The notes under the pieces were generated by a model, which saw nothing but the letters and a program-made list of their open reading frames with translations, had not been told where the DNA came from and made no database searches. This document shows, piece by piece, positions 33,260-40,629 of a stretch of DNA of 64,000 nucleotides (the stretch's first letter is position 1; each line of letters opens with the position of its first letter). The stretch comes from Sphingopyxis sp. JAI128 (GTDB lineage: Bacteria; Pseudomonadota; Alphaproteobacteria; Sphingomonadales; Sphingomonadaceae): NCBI RefSeq assembly GCF_014207235.1, contig NZ_JACHDA010000009.1:1-64000 (forward strand), in the 5' to 3' direction. Position numbers and translations under genes: made by a program.

Positions 33260-35446
33260 ATGAAACTCGCGATTCGGCGCCGCACGGCACTTACGTATCT
33301 TCTCTCTTCGTGTGTCGTCGCAGGCGGGTGGTCAACTTCAGTCTTGGCCCAGACCGCGCCCGCCGAGGTGATCGCAGAGGGTGACATCGTAGTCACCGCC
33401 CAGAAACGCGAGGAACGTCTCCAGGACGTGCCGGCTGCCGTTTCGGTGCTCAGTGCCACGACGCTGGCGACTGCCAACCAGACGCGGCTGCGCGACTATT
33501 TCGACACCGTTCCGAGCTTTCAGGTTTCCCCTTCACCGGGCGGCGGCAACCAGCAGTCGCTCGCCATCCGCGGCGTGTCATCGGGTGCCTATGCGAACCC
33601 GACGGTCGGCATCATGATCGACGAAGTCCCGTTTGGCGCCGTGACATATGATTTTTCGCCCGAGGTCGATCCCTCGGATCTCGCAAGGATCGAAGTGCTG
33701 CGCGGGCCGCAGGGCACCCTTTACGGCGCAAGCAGCATCGGCGGACTGGTCAAGTTCGTCACGCTGGACCCGTCAACATCCGACGTCAGCGCGCGCGCGG
33801 AAGCCGGTGTCAATACCATCAGTCACGGCGACAAGCTGGGCTACAGCGTCAAGGGCTCGCTTAATCTGCCGCTATCCTCAACCTTGGCGGTGCGGATCAG
33901 CGCATTCAACCGCGAAGACCCCGGCTATATCGACAATCCCACCACCGGGCGGGAAGACGTCAATTCGCTCCGGGCGACAGGTGCGCGCTTCTCGGCGCTG
34001 TGGAACGCAACCGACAATATCTCCGTCAAACTGAACGCACTTTATCAACGCAGCCGGGCCGATGGTTCGTCCGAAGAGATTCACGGCTTCGGGCTCACCG
34101 ACTATCAGCAGAACTATATCGCCAACACGGGGCAGTCGGGAAAGACGATCCAGTCGTACAGCGCGATTATCAACGCGGGGTTTGGGGCGGTCGATGTCAC
34201 GTCAGTGTCCGGCTATAGCCATTACAAGGTTTTCAGCGTCCAGGATTACACCAACAACGCGCCCTGGGGCGCCCGCGCGCAGCTCTTGTTCGGCACGCCC
34301 GGCGCCTCGTCGCGTTTCAATGCCGGCGTCGACCGCTTCACCCAAGAGGTGCGCGCGACATTCAAGACCGGCGAGGCGCTGGACTGGCTGGTCGGCGCAT
34401 TCTATTCCAACGAAGATACACCGATCTTTCAATCGATCGCGGCCGCCAACGTCACCACCGGCGCCATTCTCGGCGACATCCTGAATTTCGACATCCCGTT
34501 CAAGCAAAAGGAATTTGCGGTATTCGCTGATCCCACGCTGCACCTTTTCGATCGCTTTAGCATCCAGTTCGGTGCGCGTTACAGCTGGCTGGACGCGACG
34601 TTCGATTCCGTCCGACAGGAAGGCCGCCTCCTTGCCGCTCCTGTCGTGCTGCCTGCGATCACACAGAAGGCCAATGTCTTCACTTATCTGGTCACCCCGC
34701 AGTTCAAGGTGAACCGCGATCTCATGATCTACGGCCGTGTCGCGACGGGGTACCGGCCCGGCCGGTCAAACTCCTTCAATCCCGACCTCACGGTCCCGCG
34801 GGCGGCCGATGCCGACACGACGACAAATTATGAAATCGGCATCAAGGGGGCGCTGCTGTCGAACATGCTGTCATTCGATGCATCCCTCTATCACATCGAC
34901 TGGAAGGACATCCAGATCACCTTGGTGAGCGTGAACAACGGCATTGCCTACACCGCAAATGCGGCGCGTGCGAAGAGCCAGGGTTTCGAGCTGTCCTCAA
35001 CTCTTCGGCCCGGCGGAGGCCTGACCGTTGCGGGCTGGCTGAGCTTCAACCACGCCGTTGTCACCGAAGGGGTCGTCAATGCGGCGACCTTTGCGCCTGC
35101 CGGTGCGAGGCTGCCGTTCAGCACCAAGTTCACCGCCAATATTTCCGCCGACCAGAAATTCGAGATTTCGGGAGATCTCACGGGATCGGTCGGCATTACC
35201 TTCGGCCATACCGGCAAGCGCTTCGGTACCTTCATCGGAAATCCAAACCGTTCGGTCTATCCCGCCTTCAACAAGATCGATCTGCGGGCCGGCCTCGAAT
35301 ATGGGCCGTGGGCCTTCAACGTCTATGCCCGGAATATCGGCGATACCCACGGCCTGCTGGGCGGCGGAGCGGGGAGCTTCCCGCCCAGCGCTTTCACCTA
35401 TATTCAGCCGCGCAGCATCGGCGCATCGCTTTCGAGAACCTTCTGA
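33260..35446 (+). CDS. TonB-dependent outer-membrane receptor 2
   Basis: A 728-residue receptor with a signal peptide (about 1-30, ending SVLAQ), a TonB box (GDIVVTAQKREERLQDVP) and a plug domain (ARIEVLRGPQGTLYGASSIG). The barrel ends in the aromatic SRTF. AAGGGGATGG precedes the ATG. It is the first gene of an operon with an MFS transporter, a serine-hydrolase homologue and a CMD-like protein (35538-38713). A strong hairpin follows its stop codon. The 284 bp upstream hold a CCGCTAGCGG palindrome (33088-33097) but no TGGCATGCCA site, so it is probably not in the regulon of receptor 1. Ligand unknown. Confidence 0.93.
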   Translation: MKLAIRRRTALTYLLSSCVVAGGWSTSVLAQTAPAEVIAEGDIVVTAQKREERLQDVPAAVSVLSATTLATANQTRLRDYFDTVPSFQVSPSPGGGNQQSLAIRGVSSGAYANPTVGIMIDEVPFGAVTYDFSPEVDPSDLARIEVLRGPQGTLYGASSIGGLVKFVTLDPSTSDVSARAEAGVNTISHGDKLGYSVKGSLNLPLSSTLAVRISAFNREDPGYIDNPTTGREDVNSLRATGARFSALWNATDNISVKLNALYQRSRADGSSEEIHGFGLTDYQQNYIANTGQSGKTIQSYSAIINAGFGAVDVTSVSGYSHYKVFSVQDYTNNAPWGARAQLLFGTPGASSRFNAGVDRFTQEVRATFKTGEALDWLVGAFYSNEDTPIFQSIAAANVTTGAILGDILNFDIPFKQKEFAVFADPTLHLFDRFSIQFGARYSWLDATFDSVRQEGRLLAAPVVLPAITQKANVFTYLVTPQFKVNRDLMIYGRVATGYRPGRSNSFNPDLTVPRAADADTTTNYEIGIKGALLSNMLSFDASLYHIDWKDIQITLVSVNNGIAYTANAARAKSQGFELSSTLRPGGGLTVAGWLSFNHAVVTEGVVNAATFAPAGARLPFSTKFTANISADQKFEISGDLTGSVGITFGHTGKRFGTFIGNPNRSVYPAFNKIDLRAGLEYGPWAFNVYARNIGDTHGLLGGGAGSFPPSAFTYIQPRSIGASLSRTF

Positions 35447-35470
35447 CACGGCGACGGGCGCCGATCTCCC

Positions 35471-35497
35471 TGCCGGGCAGGCGCCTCCTGCCCGGCA
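35471..35497 (+). promoter_or_regulatory. Intercistronic hairpin after TonB receptor 2
   Basis: TGCCGGGCAGG (35471-35481), a 5-base loop CGCCT, and CCTGCCCGGCA (35487-35497) form a perfect 11-bp GC-rich stem. It begins 24 bases after the receptor stop. No T-tract follows. The MFS gene starts 40 bases later. It is the strongest of the three receptor-linked hairpins and could act as an mRNA-stabilising or attenuating element. Confidence 0.6.
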
Positions 35498-35537
35498 ACC
35501 GGACTGATCACCAATCTCGAGGGCGAGAGGACGCATT

Positions 35538-36899
35538 GTGGCTGCACAGCAAATTGTCAAGTTGCCCGGAAATCATGTTGCGGGAGCCGAAAATCCCGCG
35601 CTGCAGGGTGACGACGCTTCCCAATCACCCTGGCTTCTTTATTCGGGCCGTCAGCAGCTCGCATTCCTCCTGGTCCTGTTCCTGGTCGGCGCATCCTATA
35701 ATATCGACCGGAATATTCTCGGTGTGCTGTTACCCCAAATCAAGATCGAGTTCGCGCTGAGCGACACGGAACTCGGGCTTTTGAGCGGCATCGTGTTCGC
35801 ATTCTTCTACGCAACGCTAGGGTTGCCGCTGGCGCGCATGGCCGACCGGGGCAATCGCGTCCACATCCTCTCCTACTCGCTGGTCGCCTGGAGCGTGATG
35901 ACGGCGCTGTGCGGTCTCGCCCAGTCCTTCTGGCAGCTCGTCGCGGCGCGCATCGGCGTCGGGGCGGGGGAGGCTGGTGCCTTTCCGGCAGCGCAGAGCC
36001 TGATCGCAGACTATTTCGCTCCGGCAAAGCGGGCGGGAGCAATGGCCGTCTTCATGACCTCGTCCGCGATCGGCTATGGCGGCGGCCTCATTCTCGGCGG
36101 CTATGTCGCCGAGCATTACGGTTGGCGCAGCGCGTTCCTCCTCGTCGGGGTGGTCGGGATCATCCTCGGACCGATCAGCCTCTCGGTGCTCAAGGAGCCG
36201 CGTAAGGCCTTCCGGGCGAAAGTCGTCACCGAACCATTTCGCGCTGCGGCGATTGGGCTTTTCAAGGTCCCCGCTTACCGCAACATCCTTTATGCCATCG
36301 TCATCTATTTCTTCATGTCCTACGGCGCGCTGGTTTTCATCGTTTCCGCGATGATGCGCCTCTTCGACGTCAATGTGCAGGTCGCTGGCGCTACTTTCGG
36401 AACGATCACGATGATGTCCGCGATCGTCGGGAATATCTCGGGCGGCCTGATTGCAAACCGGCTCGCCCGCAAAAATCTCGCGAACCTCCCGCGCACGGCC
36501 GCATGCGCAATGATGGCGACCGTCCCACTTTTCATTTTTGCGCTGTCGCGATCCTCGATGGCGGAAATGGAGATACCCCTCGCGCTCGCAATGGTCGCCC
36601 TGAACATGATGTCGGCGCCGATGTTCGCGTCGCTTTATCTGGTTTGCGGCCCGAACCGGCGGGCCACGGCCGTGGCAATCGTCCTGCTGTTCGCAAATCT
36701 CGTCGGCCTGGGCCTCGGACCATTCGTCACCGGGCTGATCAGCGATTTCCTCGCGCCGACGATGGGCGCGGCCGAAGGACTCCGTACATCGCTCCTGATG
36801 CTGTTCGGCGTCATGATCATCGGCGGCATCTTCATGCTGCGCGCAGCCAATCACATCGAGGCATCGATCAAGGCTGAACATGCCCAGTCGCTCTCCTGA
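35538..36899 (+). CDS. MFS transporter
   Basis: A 453-residue membrane protein starting at GTG 35538 behind GAGAGGA. A hydrophilic N-terminal arm of about 35 residues precedes twelve predicted helices. Helix 1 carries YNIDRNILGVLLPQ, and the loop 2-3 motif is ARMADRGNRVHIL. It belongs to the same subgroup as the transporter at 10164. The position after a TonB receptor suggests it moves the receptor's ligand or a derivative across the inner membrane. The following serine-hydrolase homologue starts 10 bases after its stop codon. Confidence 0.9.
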   Translation: MAAQQIVKLPGNHVAGAENPALQGDDASQSPWLLYSGRQQLAFLLVLFLVGASYNIDRNILGVLLPQIKIEFALSDTELGLLSGIVFAFFYATLGLPLARMADRGNRVHILSYSLVAWSVMTALCGLAQSFWQLVAARIGVGAGEAGAFPAAQSLIADYFAPAKRAGAMAVFMTSSAIGYGGGLILGGYVAEHYGWRSAFLLVGVVGIILGPISLSVLKEPRKAFRAKVVTEPFRAAAIGLFKVPAYRNILYAIVIYFFMSYGALVFIVSAMMRLFDVNVQVAGATFGTITMMSAIVGNISGGLIANRLARKNLANLPRTAACAMMATVPLFIFALSRSSMAEMEIPLALAMVALNMMSAPMFASLYLVCGPNRRATAVAIVLLFANLVGLGLGPFVTGLISDFLAPTMGAAEGLRTSLLMLFGVMIIGGIFMLRAANHIEASIKAEHAQSLS

Positions 36900-36909
36900 G
36901 GGCGCAGCG

Positions 36910-37959
36910 ATGGCGGTCGCAGCGGCATCGCGGGACCTGAGATCACATCTCTTCGAGCTGATGGAGCAGCGCCGAATTCCAGGTTTACAAGCTGCGATTG
37001 TTCGAAATGGTGCCATGGTGCGCCTCGAAGCCCTGGGCGTCGCCAATATCGAGCATGACGTTCCCGTGACCAATGCTTCGGTCTTCTCGATCAACTCGAT
37101 TGCCCAAGCCTTCACCGGCATATCGCTCCTTCAGCTCGTCGAGGCAAATGCGCTGAATATTGACGCGGCCATCTCGACCTATGTGGAGGGTCTGCCGGAA
37201 GCATGGGGGCGGGTGACGTCCCGGCAGCTCGCGACCTTGTCTTCGGGGCTACCCGAAATCGTTTCCTACGGTTCCGGCAACTCGATCGGGCTTATCGGCG
37301 TCGACGAGGAGGCGGCATGGGGCGCGGCCTTCGCCTTGCCGATCGAGTTTGAGCCCGGAACGGATTATGCCTTTACGCGGACCAATTATGCATTGCTTGG
37401 CAAGGTCATCGAGAGCCTATCCGGAATGGACTACACCGACTTTATCCGGACGAGGCAGTTCGCCGTCGCCGGGATGACTGAGACGCGCTTTTCGGACGAC
37501 CGCGACCTGATTTCGCGCCGCGCCGACAGCTATTCGATCGTGCGCCCCGACGGCACGTCCGCCGAGGCCCTTTACAAGAGCCATATGAACTGGCCGCCCG
37601 TCCTGCATCCGGTGTCCGGTCTGCATAGCACCGCCCAAGATCTGGCACGCTGGCTGATCGCCCTTCAGGCCGGGACGCTCCTGCGCGAGCAATCGAGCCT
37701 TGAGACCCTGTGGCGACCTGGAATGCGCTCGAGCGGACAATGGGAAAACTGGGGCATCGGCTGGCCTGTCGCCCAGGTCGAAGGTCACCGGGTGCCAGCG
37801 CCGGCGGGAGGCTGCAAGGCACAAATTGCCCTCTATCCCGATGGTCAGGCGATCGTCGTGCTGACGAACCTTATCGGCGCCTTTCCGGAGCAACTCGCGG
37901 CCTATCGCGACGAAGCTTTCGACATTGGCTTCATGAACGAATTACGCACATATTGTTGA
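36910..37959 (+). CDS. Serine beta-lactamase-fold protein lacking the catalytic lysine
   Basis: A 349-residue protein of the class C beta-lactamase/esterase family. Start ATG 36910 follows GAGGG; ATG 36880, inside the MFS gene, is less likely. The nucleophile motif SxxK reads S63-I-A-Q66, so the general-base Lys is Gln (codon CAA at 37105). The usual YxN motif reads F-T-R in YAFTRTNY. The paralogue at 56989 keeps S-M-A-K and Y-T-Q. The rest of the protein is well preserved, including HSTAQDLARWL and PAGGCKAQIALY. This suggests a non-catalytic, perhaps binding, role, or a changed mechanism. Confidence 0.82.
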   Translation: MAVAAASRDLRSHLFELMEQRRIPGLQAAIVRNGAMVRLEALGVANIEHDVPVTNASVFSINSIAQAFTGISLLQLVEANALNIDAAISTYVEGLPEAWGRVTSRQLATLSSGLPEIVSYGSGNSIGLIGVDEEAAWGAAFALPIEFEPGTDYAFTRTNYALLGKVIESLSGMDYTDFIRTRQFAVAGMTETRFSDDRDLISRRADSYSIVRPDGTSAEALYKSHMNWPPVLHPVSGLHSTAQDLARWLIALQAGTLLREQSSLETLWRPGMRSSGQWENWGIGWPVAQVEGHRVPAPAGGCKAQIALYPDGQAIVVLTNLIGAFPEQLAAYRDEAFDIGFMNELRTYC

Positions 37960-37969
37960 GGAATCCCAA

Positions 37970-38713
37970 TTGAGTATCACGCTGTCGCCCGATGAAGAGC
38001 GCTTCAAGGAAGCCTATATCCGCTCGCGCGGATATTGGGTCGAGTTCAACGACGGCCTGTTGCGGCACAATCCACGTTGGCTGCGAGCGCATCTTGCCTA
38101 TGCCGATACAATTCAGGAGGAAGGTCCACTCGGCGAGCGGATACGAGAACTCATCTTCGTCGCTGTCGATGCCTCAACAACTCACCTCTATACCCGGGGT
38201 CTTGAAATCCATATCCGCAAGGCGCTCGCAGCGAACTGCTCGGCTGCCGACCTCATCGAAGTGTTGCTCATCTCCGCCGTGCAGGGCCTCGATAGCGTTG
38301 TCGCAGGCGTCGCCATCCTTGCCGAGGAGGCAGGGCGCGACTTCGAGGGCGACGGGGAAATCGCTACAGCCCTCCTCGATCGTTATGCATCGATCTTCGG
38401 CGATCGTCCCGATTGGCTATCGCATGTTGCACTCCTGGCACCCGGCTACGCGCGCGCGCTGATCGATCTTGCCGAGATCGCCGAGGCCGATGCGGGGCTC
38501 ACGCCGCGCGAGCGCACGCTTGTCCGTCTCGCGCTCGCTGCGTCGCCGACACATCTCAACCGCGAAGCGATGCGAACCGAGACGCGCCACGCGCTGGACG
38601 CGGGAGCTAGCCCGGCGGAAATATTGGAGGTTTTCCAACTCGTCGGTCTGCTGGGAATGCACGCCTGTGTCGATGGTATCCCGGCGGTTATCGCCGCCGC
38701 CGGGAAGGGCTGA
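37970..38713 (+). CDS. Carboxymuconolactone-decarboxylase/AhpD-like double-domain protein
   Basis: A 247-residue all-helical protein starting at TTG 37970 behind GAGGAA, 10 bases after the previous stop. Two CMD-like repeats are visible: about 45-115 (RIRELIFVAVDASTTHLYTR then GLEIHIRKAL) and about 170-240 (LTPRERTLVRLALAAS). The CxxC peroxidase motif of AhpD is absent: the THLYTRGLEIH region has no cysteines. It is therefore unlikely to be an alkylhydroperoxidase. CMD-fold proteins also act as lactone decarboxylases or isomerases. The role in the operon is unknown; it is the last gene before the convergent sdaA. Confidence 0.8.
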   Translation: MSITLSPDEERFKEAYIRSRGYWVEFNDGLLRHNPRWLRAHLAYADTIQEEGPLGERIRELIFVAVDASTTHLYTRGLEIHIRKALAANCSAADLIEVLLISAVQGLDSVVAGVAILAEEAGRDFEGDGEIATALLDRYASIFGDRPDWLSHVALLAPGYARALIDLAEIAEADAGLTPRERTLVRLALAASPTHLNREAMRTETRHALDAGASPAEILEVFQLVGLLGMHACVDGIPAVIAAAGKG

Positions 38714-38732
38714 CCTTCAGAATTTCAAACAG

Positions 38733-38756
38733 CGTCAGCATTCCGGAAAGCTGACG
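38733..38756. terminator. Dyad between convergent CMD-like and sdaA genes
   Basis: CGTCAGC (38733-38739) and GCTGACG (38750-38756) form a 7-bp stem whose loop contains TTCCGGAA. It spans the sdaA stop codon and lies 20 bases past the stop of the convergent gene. No T-run is present on either strand, so termination here is a possibility only. Confidence 0.3.
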
Positions 38757-40093
38757 GCGAGGCCGCCCTGCGAGGTCTCCTTATATTTGCTATGCATGTC
38801 GCGTCCCGTGCGCATCATCGTCTCGATGACCTGGTCGAGCGAGACGACATGGGTTCCATCGCCTCGCAGCGCCAGCGAGGCCGCATTGATAGCCTTGATT
38901 GCGCCGAAGGCATTGCGTTCGATGCAAGGGACCTGAACGAGGCCCGCGATAGGATCGCAGGTCATTCCAAGATGATGCTCCATGGCGATCTCGGCCGCAT
39001 TCTCCGCCTGGGCGTTGGTCCCCCCCATCGCCGCCGCAAGACCCGCCGCCGCCATGGCACTGGCCGTGCCGACTTCGCCCTGGCATCCGACCTCGGCACC
39101 CGAGATCGATGCGTTCAATTTCGTCAAGGTCCCGACCGCCGTGGCGGTCAGGAGAAAATCATGCATGCCCGCGCGATCCGCGCCGGGCCAGAAATCCCGG
39201 TAATACCGCAGGACCGCAGGGACGACTCCCGCCGCTCCATTGGTCGGCGCAGTAACAACCCGTCCGCCGGCGGCATTCTCCTCGTTCACTGCGATGGCGA
39301 ACAGGCTGACATGGTCCATGATCGCATGCGGCGCCTGCTGGTTTCGAAAACGGTCGGCGTCGAGTTTTCGCCTCAAGCCTTTTGCGCGGCGCTGCACGCC
39401 TAGCCGTCCGGGCAGCACGCCTTCGGTGCGCATGCCGCGATCGATGCTGTCCATCATGACTTCGACGATCCGGTCGAGACAGGCTTCGAGCTCGGCACTG
39501 GTCGTGCGCGCGCGTTCATTCGCACTCCCGATCTCAGCGATGCTGAGCCCGTGGCATTCGCAGAGCGACAGAAGTTCGTCTGCGGTAGCGAAGGGGAAGG
39601 GAACTTCAACCTCCTCGGCAGGCGCGGGCGTGCCCACCTGATCCTCGCGGGCAATGAAGCCGCCGCCGATCGAACACCAGCGCTCGGCGAGCAATTCGTC
39701 GCCGCCCTTGTCCAGTGCCACGAAGTGCATCGTGTTGGGATGGACCGGCGTGCGGCTCTTGCGGTCGAAAACAATGTCACTTGGCGGGTCAAAGCCGATC
39801 TCGCGCCCGGCGACTCGCAGCCTTTTCTTCGAGGCGGCGCGCTGCGAGACGACGTCCATCAGATCGGGATCGACCGTGTCGGGCAGATAGCCCGCAAGGC
39901 CCAGTATCACCGCCTTGTCGGTCGCATGCCCGGCGCCTGTCCAGGCCAGCGAACCCATGAGCTCGCATCGGACGCGAGCGAAATCCAGACCTTCGAGGCT
40001 CCTGACGAATTGTGCGGCGGCTTTCATCGGTCCGACGGTGTGCGACGAAGACGGTCCGATGCCGATGCGAAAAATGTCCCCGAGGCCGATCAC
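38735..40093 (-). CDS. sdaA: L-serine ammonia-lyase (single-chain, iron-sulfur)
   Basis: A 452-residue L-serine dehydratase converting serine to pyruvate and ammonia. The beta domain begins GDIFRIGIGPSSSHTVGPMK. The catalytic alpha domain has APTNGAAGVVPAVL and cysteines for the oxygen-labile [4Fe-4S] cluster in GAEVGCQGEVG and MTCDPIAGLVQVPC. The C-terminal Cys tail (FPEC) that can ligate the cluster as an internal inhibitor is present. Start GTG 40093 lies two bases after the soxG stop; the longer upstream frame is antisense to soxG. It ends the glyA-soxBDAG-sdaA operon and drains serine made by GlyA. Confidence 0.93.
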   Translation of the reverse strand: MIGLGDIFRIGIGPSSSHTVGPMKAAAQFVRSLEGLDFARVRCELMGSLAWTGAGHATDKAVILGLAGYLPDTVDPDLMDVVSQRAASKKRLRVAGREIGFDPPSDIVFDRKSRTPVHPNTMHFVALDKGGDELLAERWCSIGGGFIAREDQVGTPAPAEEVEVPFPFATADELLSLCECHGLSIAEIGSANERARTTSAELEACLDRIVEVMMDSIDRGMRTEGVLPGRLGVQRRAKGLRRKLDADRFRNQQAPHAIMDHVSLFAIAVNEENAAGGRVVTAPTNGAAGVVPAVLRYYRDFWPGADRAGMHDFLLTATAVGTLTKLNASISGAEVGCQGEVGTASAMAAAGLAAAMGGTNAQAENAAEIAMEHHLGMTCDPIAGLVQVPCIERNAFGAIKAINAASLALRGDGTHVVSLDQVIETMMRTGRDMHSKYKETSQGGLAVSFPEC

Positions 40094-40095
40094 GG

Positions 40096-40629
40096 CTAGT
40101 TCTCGCTCTCCGCTTCCCGCAGCAACGCCTCGACATAGCGGGCGAAGGATCGCCACACGTCGAGATGAAAGCTCATGGAGCCGGTGCGCCAGAGAACGAC
40201 CTCCGCCCGCGCGAACATTGTGCGTGTGCACATGCCCACAGGAAAGGCGCGAGGAGACAGATCGAGCGCGCAGCCCGAAGCCAGGATCTCTGCGGCGCGC
40301 GCGCCTTGGACTGCCAGCGCGACCTGGCGGTGGCTGACATCGACGAGTGAGCAAAGTTCACCCTCGAGGTGGGCGGCGAGCCGCGACACCCAGTCATCCT
40401 GTAAATCCGCGTGCAGGAGCAGCCATTCGTCCGGGCCAAGCCACAACGCGCTACTCGGGCCGTTGCTTTCCGAGCGGCATGCCGCGCGAGGGAGCGCGAT
40501 CCCGAGCTTGTCCGAAATGCTGCCGATGTCGGCCTCGCGGCAGCGAAGGACAGCGCGGCCAATGGGCCCCAGCGACGCAATCGCGTCACTTTCGCCTGCG
40601 AATGGAGAGGCGATACGCGATTCAAACAT
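40096..40629 (-). CDS. soxG: Sarcosine oxidase, gamma subunit
   Basis: A 177-residue subunit of heterotetrameric sarcosine oxidase. Family landmarks are LGPDEWLLL near the middle, VDVSHRQVALAVQGARAAEI, and the C-terminal FHLDVWRSFARYVEALL. The fold is YgfZ/GcvT-like and it packs against the alpha subunit. Its start codon overlaps the soxA 3' end by 8 bp, and the sdaA start follows its stop by two bases. This is the usual B-D-A-G gene order. Nothing unusual is seen in the sequence. Confidence 0.93.
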   Translation of the reverse strand: MFESRIASPFAGESDAIASLGPIGRAVLRCREADIGSISDKLGIALPRAACRSESNGPSSALWLGPDEWLLLHADLQDDWVSRLAAHLEGELCSLVDVSHRQVALAVQGARAAEILASGCALDLSPRAFPVGMCTRTMFARAEVVLWRTGSMSFHLDVWRSFARYVEALLREAESEN

